The notes: a model not told the origin generated them from the letters alone. Shown: positions 25,492 to 35,220, counted from the stretch's first letter. The stretch is DNA of 64,000 bases from Prevotella heparinolytica (GCF_004342845.1 NZ_SLXB01000006.1:62001-126000), one strand, 5' to 3'. Made by a program: numbers and translations.

Positions 25492-28400
25492 ATGGTTAAA
25501 GAGAGATTATCTAAAGTGCTCTCCATTTCCTTGTTTTGCTTAATGGGGGGGGTAATTCTTTGTCCTTCAATCAGTTATGCTGATGCGAATGAAGCGCTGG
25601 TTGTTCAGCAAACACGTACGGTGAAAGGACTTGTGAGTGATGAGCTCGGTCCGGTCGCCGGTGCAACGGTTATTGTAAAAGGTACGCAGAACGGAGTCAT
25701 CACCAATGTGAACGGAGAATTTACGCTTTCGGGTGTTAAGGTGGGCGATGTCATCGAAGTGTCATACATCGGTTATGCCACTCTTAGCGTGAAATACAAT
25801 GGCGAACAACGCTTGAGTTTGCAACTGAAAGAAGATTCGCAACAACTGGGTGAAGTGGTGGTGACTGCTTTGGGCATCAAGCGTGAAAAGAAAGCGTTGG
25901 GCTACTCCATGCAGGAGGTGAAAGGTACTGATATTTTGCAGGCCCGCGAAACCAATGTGGCCAACGCCCTTTCGGGAAAAGTATCCGGTTTGCAGATCAT
26001 ACGTTCGGGAAATGGCCCCGGCAGTTCTTCTAAAATCCAATTGCGCGGAAACAATTCATTGACAGGCCTTAACCAGCCACTTATCGTGGTAGACGGTATT
26101 CCGATGGAGAACTTCACCGGAGCGGCGAATAATGACTTTTGGAATCCTTCGGCGGATATGGGTAACGGTATTTCGGACATCAGTTCCGATGACATTGCTT
26201 CCATGTCGGTGCTGAAAGGTGCTTCGGCTGCCGCTCTTTATGGTTCGCGTGCGGGTAACGGCGTTATCCTTATCACTACCAAGTCCGGACGCAAGACCGA
26301 AGGATTGGGTGTCACGATTTCGGGAACCGTATCGGCCGAAACCATTTTCATGTCGCCCAAGATGCAGAATTCATTCGGGCAAGGTTCTAACGGTACGTTC
26401 GACAAAGACGCCGGCTCCAGTTGGGGACCGAAAATCGAAGGACAGGAGTACACAAACTGGAACGATCAGAAGGTGCGTATGAGTTCGTTCGACAACGTGG
26501 GCAACTATTTTAATACCGGTATCAATCTGACGGAGACGTTCTCGTTTACACAGCAATATAACAAGACGTCAATCTATACGTCGCTCACCCGTATGGATGA
26601 CAGTAGCAAGATTCCGAGTTCCAAACTGAAACGTACCGGCTTGACGGCACGTGCCACATCTACTTTCGGAAAAGATGATCGCTGGACGTTTGATACCAAG
26701 ATACAGTACATCAATGCCGAGGCTCAAAATCGTCCCATCAGCGGTAAGAACAATTCCAATAACTTCTTGGCCATGTATTTGTTACCTCGCTCGATGGATA
26801 TTCGCGATTTCTCGGCAGGCACGCGTTCGGACAACAAAATGTTGTGGTACGGCAGTAGCCAGCAAATCAATCCTTATTGGATGGAAACGCACAAGCTGAA
26901 CCGTGATGTACGCGATCGTTTCTTGTTGAGCGGCTCGTTGAAATATCGCTTCACCTCATGGCTGGACGCCGAGTTGAGAGCCGGTTCGGACATGTACTTC
27001 ACAGAGTATGAGAACAAGACATATTCAGGAAGTTCATTGAAAAACACTTACTCTATCAAACAGGAACGTTTCTATGAGAACAATTACAGTTTCCTGCTTA
27101 GTGCCCGCAAGGATAATCTGTTCGGGAAGTGGGGTGGAAGCGCTACGTTCGGAGGTAACTTGATGATGCGCCACCATCGCGCCATTTCAACAAGCCCGGG
27201 TGAACTGAAAGTGCCCGATTTGTTCACAGTAAATAATGCAACGAAGTCGGTTAGTGTAGGCGAAGAATTCAGCCGTAAGAAAATCAACTCTCTTTATGGT
27301 ACAGCTCAAATCAACTACAATGGTTTCTTGTTTATAGACGGAACATTCCGTAACGATTGGTCTTCTACCTTGTCGAAAGAGAATCGTTCGTTCTTCTATC
27401 CTTCAATATCCGCATCATGGGTAATCTCGGAAATGCTTGAGAAAATGGACAAGCCGTTGCCCGAATGGTTTACCTATGCAAAACTGAGAGGTTCGTATGC
27501 AGAAGTGGGTAACTCTCTTGAACCTTATCAGCTTTACAATACTTACTCCATCGGTCAGGCACCAGATAATACAACGACTGTATCTCAGGATAAGGTTTTG
27601 TATAACAGCAATGTACGCTCGGAGTTAATCAAGTCGTGGGAATTCGGAGCAGAGATACGTTTCTTCAACAATCGTTTGGGATTCGATTTCTCATGGTATA
27701 AATCGAATGCTACCCGCCAGTTGATTAATTTGCCGATGGATAACCTTTCCGGTTATGAAAAACGTAAGGTGAATGCCGGAAATATCGAGAACAAGGGCTT
27801 TGAGTTGATGGTAAACGCTCGTCCGATAGAGTTGAAGAACGGTTTCAGCTGGGATTTGATGGTGAACTTCTCTGCCAATAAAAACCGTATCATCGAACTC
27901 TATAAGACAGCCGATGAGGAAGTCACTCTTTATCCCTTGGGTGGTTACGACAACTTGCAGGTATATGCCACTGCCGGAGGCAACTACGGAGAAATCTGGG
28001 GAACCGTGCTGAAGCGTGTCACTGATGAGAAATCGCCTTACTACGGTAAGCTGATCACTCAAAACGGATTGCCTACGGCAACCACCGAGAAACAAAAAAT
28101 TGGAGATCAGCAACCGGACGCTTTATTAGGTATCAGTTCCACCTTTAATTATAAGGGATGGTCGTTGAACTTCCTGATCGATTCTCGTTTCGGTGGCGAT
28201 ATCTTCTCGGGTACTCACCAAACGATGCAGGCGGCAGGTACGTCCAACAAGACCGTGGTCAACGGCGAGCGTCCCCAAATGGTGGTGGATGGTGTATTCG
28301 TAAACGAAAAGGGAGAATATGAGAAAAACACCACTGAAATCTCTACACAACAATATTGGAATGCTGTGGCAGGAGGAAACCTCGGTGTGGGCGAAATCAA

Positions 28401-28656
28401 TATTTATAGCGCTACCAATATCCGTTTGCGTAATTTAGGATTGTCTTATACTTTCAGCAAGCAACAATTAAAGAGAACTCCTTTCACACAATTAAAATTG
28501 GGCGTTTCTTGCAACAACGTATGGATGTTGAAGAGCCACATGAACGGTATAGACCCCGAATCTATCTATGCTACAAGCACCAATGCCACAGGATTTGAGT
28601 ATGGTAGCTCGCCTACTTCACGCACTTATCTGTTTAATGTTACTTTCGGATTCTAA
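25492..28656 (+). CDS. SusC-like TonB-dependent outer-membrane receptor
   Basis: A 1054-residue glycan importer. After a signal peptide (about 1-31) comes a carboxypeptidase-regulatory-like domain (VKGLVSDELGPVAGATVIVK, about 43-115), the TonB plug (GEVVVTALGIKREKKALGYS; SVLKGASAAALYGSRAGNGV) and a 22-strand barrel ending in an aromatic residue (NVTFGF). It works with the SusD protein as a lidded transporter powered by TonB. Odd point: a run of eight G (25545-25552) lies in codons for the signal peptide, a site where slippage would shift the frame. The susD ATG is 19 bases downstream. Confidence 0.96.
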   Translation: MVKERLSKVLSISLFCLMGGVILCPSISYADANEALVVQQTRTVKGLVSDELGPVAGATVIVKGTQNGVITNVNGEFTLSGVKVGDVIEVSYIGYATLSVKYNGEQRLSLQLKEDSQQLGEVVVTALGIKREKKALGYSMQEVKGTDILQARETNVANALSGKVSGLQIIRSGNGPGSSSKIQLRGNNSLTGLNQPLIVVDGIPMENFTGAANNDFWNPSADMGNGISDISSDDIASMSVLKGASAAALYGSRAGNGVILITTKSGRKTEGLGVTISGTVSAETIFMSPKMQNSFGQGSNGTFDKDAGSSWGPKIEGQEYTNWNDQKVRMSSFDNVGNYFNTGINLTETFSFTQQYNKTSIYTSLTRMDDSSKIPSSKLKRTGLTARATSTFGKDDRWTFDTKIQYINAEAQNRPISGKNNSNNFLAMYLLPRSMDIRDFSAGTRSDNKMLWYGSSQQINPYWMETHKLNRDVRDRFLLSGSLKYRFTSWLDAELRAGSDMYFTEYENKTYSGSSLKNTYSIKQERFYENNYSFLLSARKDNLFGKWGGSATFGGNLMMRHHRAISTSPGELKVPDLFTVNNATKSVSVGEEFSRKKINSLYGTAQINYNGFLFIDGTFRNDWSSTLSKENRSFFYPSISASWVISEMLEKMDKPLPEWFTYAKLRGSYAEVGNSLEPYQLYNTYSIGQAPDNTTTVSQDKVLYNSNVRSELIKSWEFGAEIRFFNNRLGFDFSWYKSNATRQLINLPMDNLSGYEKRKVNAGNIENKGFELMVNARPIELKNGFSWDLMVNFSANKNRIIELYKTADEEVTLYPLGGYDNLQVYATAGGNYGEIWGTVLKRVTDEKSPYYGKLITQNGLPTATTEKQKIGDQQPDALLGISSTFNYKGWSLNFLIDSRFGGDIFSGTHQTMQAAGTSNKTVVNGERPQMVVDGVFVNEKGEYEKNTTEISTQQYWNAVAGGNLGVGEINIYSATNIRLRNLGLSYTFSKQQLKRTPFTQLKLGVSCNNVWMLKSHMNGIDPESIYATSTNATGFEYGSSPTSRTYLFNVTFGF

Positions 28657-28675
28657 ACTAAATACATTTGCGAAT

Positions 28676-30610
28676 ATGAAAAACTATAAATATCCATTAT
28701 ATGCGCTTCCCGTCGGACTGTTTGCGTTGGCCTCATGTTCCGACTTTGAAGAAGTAAACACCAACCCAACAGCAGCTAATATCGAACAGGTTCGTATTGA
28801 GTATGCCATCAATAAGTCTATTACCGGAACTCAGCAGAATCCAGAAGTGGCGGAGCGTTGCTTTGTGCTGAACTGGCAGACGGCGGCACGCCAAGTCGAC
28901 CCGAATACAAACGGAGGTCTTCCGGTTGGCGAATACAACGACGACTGGATTAGCAATTATTATTCACACTATGCAAGTTGGATGTCGCCTATTGTACTTG
29001 CTATCAACTTGGCCGAAGAAAAGATGAAAGGTGAACTGAATTCACACGAAGCCCAAGTGATACCCAATATGAAAGAAGTGGCCCGTATCTGGCGGGTATA
29101 TCTGATGAGCGAGTTTACCGACAGCTTCGGAGCCATGCCCATTGAGGCTTTCGCAGGAAAAAACCCGAAGTTTAATTCTTGCAAAGAAGTCTATTACTTT
29201 ATGCTGGATGAACTGAAAGATGCTGCAAGTAAGATTAAGACTGATGTAAAAGCCGATGACAAGGAAAAAGAGTGCGACCGCGCTTATAAATTCGACTTCG
29301 GCAAGTGGGTGAAGTATGCCAACTCCATGCGTATGCGCTTGGCAATGCGCCTTTCCGAAGTAGATGCCGCCAAAGCCAAAGCTGAATTTGAGGATGCGGC
29401 TAAAGGTGCTTACATCTCCGAGAGTGGTGATAACTTCACGGTTAAGGAACAACCGGGATGGGATGATCTGACAGGTGTCATGACGCGCGAATGGGACTAC
29501 TTCCCACTTTCGGCCACGATGAATAACCTGCTCGTCGGTCTGGGAGGTATCACATCAGACGAACAGCTTGCCGGTAAGAATGATTTGCTGGCTCGTATCA
29601 AGCCGGCCGATTACATGGGTGTGCAGTACACCAACCATTATGCTTTGACAACGAACGATCCGGCTAAGGGATTTTGGTTCGATGGCTTGCATAAGGTAAT
29701 TGATCCGCGTGCTTATAAACTCTTCTCTATTCCCGGCAATTTTGATGATGCCAACTATTGTAAGTATCCTTCATGGAACTCGAACCACAAAGTAGTGAAA
29801 CGTAAACTGCTGAAGGATAAAGACGATGCTGACGGATTGGTGGAATTGGATGCCACGTTTACGTGGAATACTGCCGCTTGCGGTGAGTGGGGCGATAAAG
29901 GCTCATTGAACAAGATGTATTATTGGCCTTGGGCTATCCCGCATTTGGTCTTGAAATATCGTAAGAGTGAAAATTCCCGTATCTTCTTTGCCTCTTGGGA
30001 GTCTTACTTCCTGCTGGCCGAAGCGGCTCTGAAAGGCTGGAGCGTTCCTATGGGCGCCAAGGCTGCTTATGAGCAGGGTGTACGCGAGAGCTTCGCATAT
30101 CATGGTGTGGGTGGCTTTGCCGACGCTTATTTGGCATCGGAGGACTATAATAATGTAGGAACTTCCGTAAAATGGGAACACGTGGCCGAACCGGCAGCGA
30201 CCAAAACCATGAAGATGGTGAATGGATATACCAAAGCAGAATCGACCTATACCTTTACCTATCCTGTGGCTTCGGAAACGCTGTATGGCAAGGCATTGAA
30301 CGACCATCTGACAAAGATTATCACGCAGAAATACATTGCACAAATGCCATGGTTACCCTTGGAAGCATGGAACGATCAGCGCAGATTGGGTTTGCCTTTC
30401 TTTGAGACTCCGGCTGTAGAACAGGCCATTCGTACGATGCCCAGTCTCAATGCCTCCAACTACATGAAGCAGACGACGAAGTTCTTCCCGCAACGCTTGA
30501 AATTCCCGTCGGGTTTGGAAAACAGCAGTCCCGAAGGTTACAAACAGGCCGTGCAATTGCTTGGAGGACTTGACGATGTGTTCACTCCGCTATGGTGGGC
30601 TAAAAAGTAA
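28676..30610 (+). CDS. SusD/RagB-like surface glycan-binding lipoprotein
   Basis: A 644-residue lipoprotein with lipobox LASC followed by an acidic stretch (SDFEEVNTNPTAA), typical of surface-exposed Bacteroides lipoproteins. The DFEEVNTNPT start, the LAEAALKGW helix near residue 450 and the C-terminal PWLPLEAWNDQRRLG block place it in the SusD-like nutrient-binding group (the one often called SusD_2). It forms the lid over the SusC barrel. ATG 28676 is chosen because the signal peptide begins there; an earlier in-frame ATG lies inside susC. Confidence 0.95.
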   Translation: MKNYKYPLYALPVGLFALASCSDFEEVNTNPTAANIEQVRIEYAINKSITGTQQNPEVAERCFVLNWQTAARQVDPNTNGGLPVGEYNDDWISNYYSHYASWMSPIVLAINLAEEKMKGELNSHEAQVIPNMKEVARIWRVYLMSEFTDSFGAMPIEAFAGKNPKFNSCKEVYYFMLDELKDAASKIKTDVKADDKEKECDRAYKFDFGKWVKYANSMRMRLAMRLSEVDAAKAKAEFEDAAKGAYISESGDNFTVKEQPGWDDLTGVMTREWDYFPLSATMNNLLVGLGGITSDEQLAGKNDLLARIKPADYMGVQYTNHYALTTNDPAKGFWFDGLHKVIDPRAYKLFSIPGNFDDANYCKYPSWNSNHKVVKRKLLKDKDDADGLVELDATFTWNTAACGEWGDKGSLNKMYYWPWAIPHLVLKYRKSENSRIFFASWESYFLLAEAALKGWSVPMGAKAAYEQGVRESFAYHGVGGFADAYLASEDYNNVGTSVKWEHVAEPAATKTMKMVNGYTKAESTYTFTYPVASETLYGKALNDHLTKIITQKYIAQMPWLPLEAWNDQRRLGLPFFETPAVEQAIRTMPSLNASNYMKQTTKFFPQRLKFPSGLENSSPEGYKQAVQLLGGLDDVFTPLWWAKK

Positions 30611-30616
30611 GAAGAC

Positions 30617-30756
30617 TGAAGTGTCCCCCGGAAAGTTGGACGTTAAATAAACGCTAATTATTTAAATCTCTATAGTAGTGAGCTCGGTATTGTACCGGGC
30701 TCATTCTGAAATGCACCCCAAAAGTTGGACATAATACTTTTGGGGTGCACTTCATG
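30617..30756. mobile_element. Possible IS3-type end fragments or MITE-like relic
   Basis: The segment begins TGAAGTGTCCCCC..AAAGTTGGAC and ends with the reverse complement of TGAAGTGCACCCCAAAAG; an internal TGAAATGCACCCCAAAAG..GGAC copy starts at 30707. Such CCCCAAAAGTTGGAC ends recall terminal repeats of IS3-family elements from memory. No transposase is present. It could be a non-autonomous remnant or simply stacked terminator hairpins. Confidence 0.35.
30679..30703 (+). terminator. Terminator-like hairpin after susD
   Basis: TGAGCTCGGTA and TACCGGGCTCA pair over 11 bases with one G-T wobble and a three-base loop. A second perfect 13-base stem (30712-30749, TGCACCCCAAAAG) follows. Neither has a strong T run. 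Confidence 0.5.
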
Positions 30757-30796
30757 GAGATGGAGGAGACGGAAAAGCAGCACACCTTATGCGCCG

Positions 30797-30894
30797 TAAC
30801 ATGAGGGCGGAGCGAGGCTAAGGTGTGGGCTTATGAGCGGTAAAGTGTGGGCTTACGGACGATGAAGTGTGAGCTTACAGGCGGTGAAGTGTGG
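30797..30894. repeat. Tandem array of about four 22-bp units
   Basis: Units start at 30797 (degenerate), 30819, 30841 and 30863, with a part-copy at 30885; the good ones share AAGTGTG or AAGGTGTG and GCTTA. CACACCTTA at 30781-30789 is the reverse complement of TAAGGTGTG at 30819, so an inverted unit caps the array. It lies between susD and the GH95 gene. Confidence 0.88.
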
Positions 30895-30949
30895 AAGTGA
30901 CTATCTGTGATTTGTAAAGCAGATGTGCGGCGGTATCAGAAAAAAACAG

Positions 30950-30957
30950 TACGTTTG
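30950..30957 (+). promoter_or_regulatory. Promoter -7 element of the GH95 gene
   Basis: TACGTTTG fits TAnnTTTG, 37 bases before the ATG; no clear -33 element. The spacing to the ATG equals that of the GH31 gene's -7 box. Confidence 0.45.
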
Positions 30958-30994
30958 TATATCCTTTAAAAATATGTAGTAAAAAGAATCTGTT

Positions 30995-33508
30995 ATGAAA
31001 AAACTTCTTCTCTCCTCATTGGTTACAGTGGCTTTCTGCTGTTCGTATCCTTTGTATGTGTTCTCATCGGTTCCGACCGATAGTTACAACCATATGCTCT
31101 ACTACACGGCTCCCGCTTCCATTTGGGAAGAAACGCTTCCGCTGGGCAACGGCAGGCTCGGCATGATGCCGGACGGCGGGGTGCGGCGCGAGCGTATTGT
31201 GTTGAACGAGATTTCCCTTTGGAACGGTTCGGAGGCCGACTACGGCAACCCCGATGCGGCAAAGAGCCTGCCTGCCATTCGCCGGTTGTTGTTCGAGGGG
31301 AAAAATCGCGAGGCGCAGGAACTGATGTACAGCAGCTTTGTTCCCAAGAAAGGAGAGGCGGACAAAAGATATGGAACTTACCAGATATTGGCTAACCTCG
31401 ACTTGGAGTTCGATTACCCTTTGCTGAACGCCAAGGCGGAAGGGAAAGTTGCCGTTACGGCACAATCCGATGTCCGTCCGGTGGACTATCGCCGGGGGCT
31501 GAATCTGCGTGATGCCTTGGCTTATACAGCTTTTACGCTGAACGATGTAGCTTATCGGCGCGAATATTTTATTTCTCGCGACAAGGATGTCATGCTGATA
31601 CACCTGACGGCTGGACGTAAAGAGGCTTTGAATTTCTCCGCCCGTTTGAGTCGTCCGGAACGTGCCGCTGTCACCATCGAAGGGAATACGCTCCTGATGA
31701 ATGGGATGCTCGACAGCGGTCTGCCCGGCAAGGATGGAATGAAATTCCGTGTTGCCATGCGGCTTGTCTCGAAAGGAGGCGAACAGGCAATCGACCCCGA
31801 ACGGGGAATAGCTTTGAAGAACGGGCAGGAGGCTTGGCTGGTGATTTCGGCAACCACCTCTTATGAAGCGGCAGGTACCGACTTTCCCGGAGAACGCTAT
31901 GCCTCGGTCTGCGACAGGCTGCTGGATGGAGTAGCGCCTTCCGGCTCTTCATTCTCCAAACTGAACGCGAAACTGGAACGGACGATGAAAAAAGAAACGG
32001 CTCATCGCTCGCTTTACGACCGTGTTTCGCTTACCTTGCCCGCCACGGAAGACGATGCGCTTCCCACCAATGAGCGTATCCTCCGTTTTGAGCAGAAAGA
32101 ATCTCCCGGACTGGCCGCTTTGTATTATAACTACGGACGCTATCTGCTCATCGGCAGTACCCGTCCCGGCAGCCTGCCCCCCAACTTGCAAGGGCTTTGG
32201 GCAAACACGTTGCAGACTCCATGGAACGGCGACTATCATACCAACATCAATATCCAGATGAATCACTGGCCGTTGGAGCAGGCAGGTCTTTCCGAACTCT
32301 ATGGCCCGCTCACCACTTTGGTGGAGCGTCTCTTGCCTTCGGGTAAAAAGACAGCCGTCACTTTCTACGGAGACAAGGCCGAAGGCTGGGTACTCCACAT
32401 GATGACAAACGTCTGGAACTATACAGCTCCCGGCGAGCATCCGTCTTGGGGGGCAACCAACACCGGAGGGGCATGGCTTTGCGCCCATCTGTGGGAACAC
32501 TATCTTTATACGCAGGATAAGGAATACTTGCAACGCATTTATCCGATTCAGAAAGGCGCTGCCGACTTCTTCCGTTCCACGATGGTGCGTGAGCCGGGGA
32601 ACGGATGGCTGGTCACCGCTCCCACCTCTTCGCCCGAGAATAGCTTCTACATGCCCGGAGACAGTCTGACGCCCGTCAGCATCTGCATGGGGCCTACAAT
32701 GGACGTGCAACTGCTGACAGAGCTCTACTATAACGTTATTGTTGCTGCCCTTACGCTGAACCGTGATGCGGACTACGTGAAGAAGCTGGAAGCCGACCTG
32801 AAAGAGTTTCCGCCTATGATTATCAGCAAGGACGGATACCTGCAAGAGTGGCTGGAAGATTATAGGGAAGCTGAGGTACATCATCGACACGTTTCCCATC
32901 TATACGGTCTGCATCCCGGAAACCTCATCTCTCCGGCCAGGTCACCCAAGCTGGCCGATGCATGCCGTGTCACATTGAATCGCCGTGGCGATGGAGGTAC
33001 GGGATGGAGCCGTGCGTGGAAGATTAACTTCTGGGCTCGTCTGGGCGATGGCAACCGTGCGTGGAAGCTTTTCAAGAGCCTGTTGCAACCGGCAGTAAAC
33101 GCCAAGACAGGACGGCATGGCAGTGGCACTTTCCCCAATCTCTTCTGCTCGCACCAGCCTTTCCAAATAGATGGGAACTTTGGTGGTGCTGCCGGAATCG
33201 GTGAGATGCTTTTGCAGAGCCATGAGGGTTTCATCAATCTATTGCCCGCTTTGCCCGATGGCTGGGATGCCGGGAGCTTCCGTGGCATGCGAGTGCGCGG
33301 TGGTGCTGCCGTCGACCTCGACTGGAAGGATGGCCGTGCAACGAAAGCCGCCATTACGGCTCTTGCTCCGGGCAGGTTCATCGTGAAGATGCCTGCGGGA
33401 GTAAGTCTTGCAAAGGTGTCGAAGAATGGAGCGGAACTTGATTTCAAGGACGACTCCTTTGCATTGGATTTGAGAGCAGGAGAATCCCTTAAAGTCACAT
33501 TCTTCTAA
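30995..33508 (+). CDS. GH95 family alpha-L-fucosidase or alpha-L-galactosidase
   Basis: An 837-residue secreted glycosidase with a signal peptide (about 1-25). GH95 hallmarks are the N-terminal AxxWEETLPLGNGRLGMMPDG and LNEISLWNGSEADYGNP blocks, the asparagine-rich HTNINIQMNHWP loop, the probable acid E548 in SSPENSF, and D726 in FQIDGNFGGAAGIGEML. These residues match the unusual Asn/Asp-assisted inverting mechanism known for the family. Members release terminal alpha-L-fucose (1,2-linked) or alpha-L-galactose from plant or host glycans; which one cannot be settled here. With the neighbouring alpha-xylosidase it fits trimming of xyloglucan or complex xylan side chains. Confidence 0.93.
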   Translation: MKKLLLSSLVTVAFCCSYPLYVFSSVPTDSYNHMLYYTAPASIWEETLPLGNGRLGMMPDGGVRRERIVLNEISLWNGSEADYGNPDAAKSLPAIRRLLFEGKNREAQELMYSSFVPKKGEADKRYGTYQILANLDLEFDYPLLNAKAEGKVAVTAQSDVRPVDYRRGLNLRDALAYTAFTLNDVAYRREYFISRDKDVMLIHLTAGRKEALNFSARLSRPERAAVTIEGNTLLMNGMLDSGLPGKDGMKFRVAMRLVSKGGEQAIDPERGIALKNGQEAWLVISATTSYEAAGTDFPGERYASVCDRLLDGVAPSGSSFSKLNAKLERTMKKETAHRSLYDRVSLTLPATEDDALPTNERILRFEQKESPGLAALYYNYGRYLLIGSTRPGSLPPNLQGLWANTLQTPWNGDYHTNINIQMNHWPLEQAGLSELYGPLTTLVERLLPSGKKTAVTFYGDKAEGWVLHMMTNVWNYTAPGEHPSWGATNTGGAWLCAHLWEHYLYTQDKEYLQRIYPIQKGAADFFRSTMVREPGNGWLVTAPTSSPENSFYMPGDSLTPVSICMGPTMDVQLLTELYYNVIVAALTLNRDADYVKKLEADLKEFPPMIISKDGYLQEWLEDYREAEVHHRHVSHLYGLHPGNLISPARSPKLADACRVTLNRRGDGGTGWSRAWKINFWARLGDGNRAWKLFKSLLQPAVNAKTGRHGSGTFPNLFCSHQPFQIDGNFGGAAGIGEMLLQSHEGFINLLPALPDGWDAGSFRGMRVRGGAAVDLDWKDGRATKAAITALAPGRFIVKMPAGVSLAKVSKNGAELDFKDDSFALDLRAGESLKVTFF

Positions 33509-33518
33509 TCCACGGGTC

Positions 33519-34151
33519 ATGGGGTCGGTCACACTTGCCTTGAAGCGTCCTTTCATCTGGTTGCGGCGGTTTCGTCATCGTTGCGGCTACGGGGTGCATT
33601 CTCCTTTTGCTTTTGATCTGATCACGCAGGTCATTTATGAGAAGGCACCTTATTATAAGTATAAGGATTTAGCGGAGGAAGAAGAAAAACTGGCGCCGGA
33701 GAAAGGCGTATGTTGGGAATATGAGTCGAGAAAGGTGAAACGGCTGCTGTTCCGGTTGGTGAATTACGCCCGGCCCGACACGCTTGTAGACTTTGGAACG
33801 CTTTCTGCCTCTTCGCTCTATCTGAAGGCCGGAAAAGAAGGTGCGGACTATCTCTCCGCTTCCTCGCTGTCCGAGCTTTTTCTGGAGGCCGGCGTTGCTG
33901 TCGATTTTCTTTATTTACACGATTATCGTCGTGCAGAACTCATGGAAGAAGCATTCGGCATTTGCGCCTCCTGTGCAACGGAGAAATCTCTTTTTGTGAT
34001 TGAAGGCATTCGATACACCCCGCAGATGCGTGTCCTCTGGAAGCAGATCCAAGAAGATGAACGGGTGGGCGTCACTTTCGACCTTTATGATTTGGGCATC
34101 GTTTTCTTTGACAAGACAAAGATAAAGCAAGACTATATTGTCAATTTTTAA
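33519..34151 (+). CDS. Degenerate class I methyltransferase-like protein
   Basis: A 210-residue protein starting 10 bases after the GH95 stop. The N-terminus ([20 protein letters not shown]) is a signature I associate with a Bacteroidetes group annotated as SAM-dependent methyltransferases. The usual glycine-rich SAM loop is poor here: the position reads [16 protein letters not shown] instead of an ExGxxxGxST motif, and the acidic ribose-binding residue is unclear. It may have lost catalysis. Function and substrate unknown. Confidence 0.6.
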   Translation: MGSVTLALKRPFIWLRRFRHRCGYGVHSPFAFDLITQVIYEKAPYYKYKDLAEEEEKLAPEKGVCWEYESRKVKRLLFRLVNYARPDTLVDFGTLSASSLYLKAGKEGADYLSASSLSELFLEAGVAVDFLYLHDYRRAELMEEAFGICASCATEKSLFVIEGIRYTPQMRVLWKQIQEDERVGVTFDLYDLGIVFFDKTKIKQDYIVNF

Positions 34152-34234
34152 TTATTATCAGAGGCAGGTTGCACAGACTTCTCCATGACTTATCGTCCGT
34201 GTGGCTTACGCTTCTTGCTAAAAATCTATTTTTT

Positions 34235-34798
34235 ATGAAAAAGAGTTTTATTTATACCAAAACCGGAGATAAAGGGACTACTTCCCTTGTAGGCGGAACT
34301 CGCGTGCCTAAAACGCATATCCGGCTCGAAGCGTATGGAACGGTGGATGAATTGAATTCCAATCTGGGAGTTCTTGCTACATTCCTCTCGGATAAGCAAG
34401 ATAGGATGTTCATGCTGCAAGTGCAGGACAAGCTTTTTGCCGTAGGCTCTCATTTGGCTACCGATCGTGAGCAAACCGAACTTAAAACGGCCAGTGTCGT
34501 TCATTGGGAAGATGTGGAGGTTATGGAACGTGAGATTGACCGTTTGGACAATCTGCTTCCATCTTTGTCGGCTTTTATCCTTCCCGGAGGAAGCCGGGGG
34601 AGTGCGGTGTGCCATGTTTGTCGTACTGTGTGCCGTCGTGCCGAACGCCGGATTCTGGCTTTGGCCGAACAGGTTGAAATCTCTTCGGAACTAATGGCTT
34701 ATGTAAATCGTTTGTCTGATTATTTGTTCGTTTTGTCTCGCAAGATGAATCAAGATGAGAAAAAAGAAGAAATATTTTGGAATAATCGTTGCAAGTGA
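34235..34798 (+). CDS. Cob(I)yrinic acid a,c-diamide/cob(I)alamin adenosyltransferase (PduO type)
   Basis: A 187-residue protein that transfers adenosyl from ATP to cob(I)alamin, making coenzyme B12. It has the N-terminal ATP site [16 protein letters not shown], the [12 protein letters not shown] motif and the C-terminal [10 protein letters not shown] and [13 protein letters not shown] helices typical of the PduO/EutT-like trimer family. ATG 34235 is chosen because homologues begin just before YTKTGD. It is followed by a small gene with its own promoter. Confidence 0.94.
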   Translation: MKKSFIYTKTGDKGTTSLVGGTRVPKTHIRLEAYGTVDELNSNLGVLATFLSDKQDRMFMLQVQDKLFAVGSHLATDREQTELKTASVVHWEDVEVMEREIDRLDNLLPSLSAFILPGGSRGSAVCHVCRTVCRRAERRILALAEQVEISSELMAYVNRLSDYLFVLSRKMNQDEKKEEIFWNNRCK

Positions 34799-34818
34799 AA
34801 GATTTTATTATACTTTTG
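34788..34818 (+). promoter_or_regulatory. Promoter of the DUF2795 gene
   Basis: GTTG (34788-34791), 19 bases, TACTTTTG (34811-34818); 50 bases before the ATG at 34868. Confidence 0.5.
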
Positions 34819-34867
34819 CCGAAAATTAGAAGTAGGATTTATATTCACCGCTTAAGACTTAGAAACC

Positions 34868-35089
34868 ATGTATTGGACATTGGAATTAGCATCCAAATTG
34901 GAAGATGCTCCTTGGCCGGCAACCAAGGACGAATTGATAGACTATGCCATGCGTTCAGGTGCTCCGCTTGAAGTAATTGAGAATTTGCAGGAAATGGAGG
35001 ATGAGGGCGAAATCTATGAAAGTATAGAAGATATTTGGCCTGATTATCCAAGTAAAGAAGACTTCTTTTTCAACGAGGAAGAATATTGA
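34868..35089 (+). CDS. DUF2795-family small acidic protein
   Basis: A 73-residue acidic protein: a short N-terminal MYWTLELASKLEDAPWPATK, then the DUF2795 core (ELIDYAMRSGAPLEVIENLQ) and an acidic tail ending NEEEY. It is conserved across Bacteroidales and its function is unknown to me. It stands alone between the adenosyltransferase and a helicase gene. Confidence 0.85.
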   Translation: MYWTLELASKLEDAPWPATKDELIDYAMRSGAPLEVIENLQEMEDEGEIYESIEDIWPDYPSKEDFFFNEEEY

Positions 35090-35220
35090 TAAGCCTTGAA
35101 ATGACAGGCTTACTGCCTGCAGGCGGTGAAGTTCTGAAAAAAACAAAGGAAAGGTAGTTCTACGACTGTTATGTTATGGTTAAAGAACTGCTTTTTTTAT
35201 TTAATCCCCATTCATTCATT

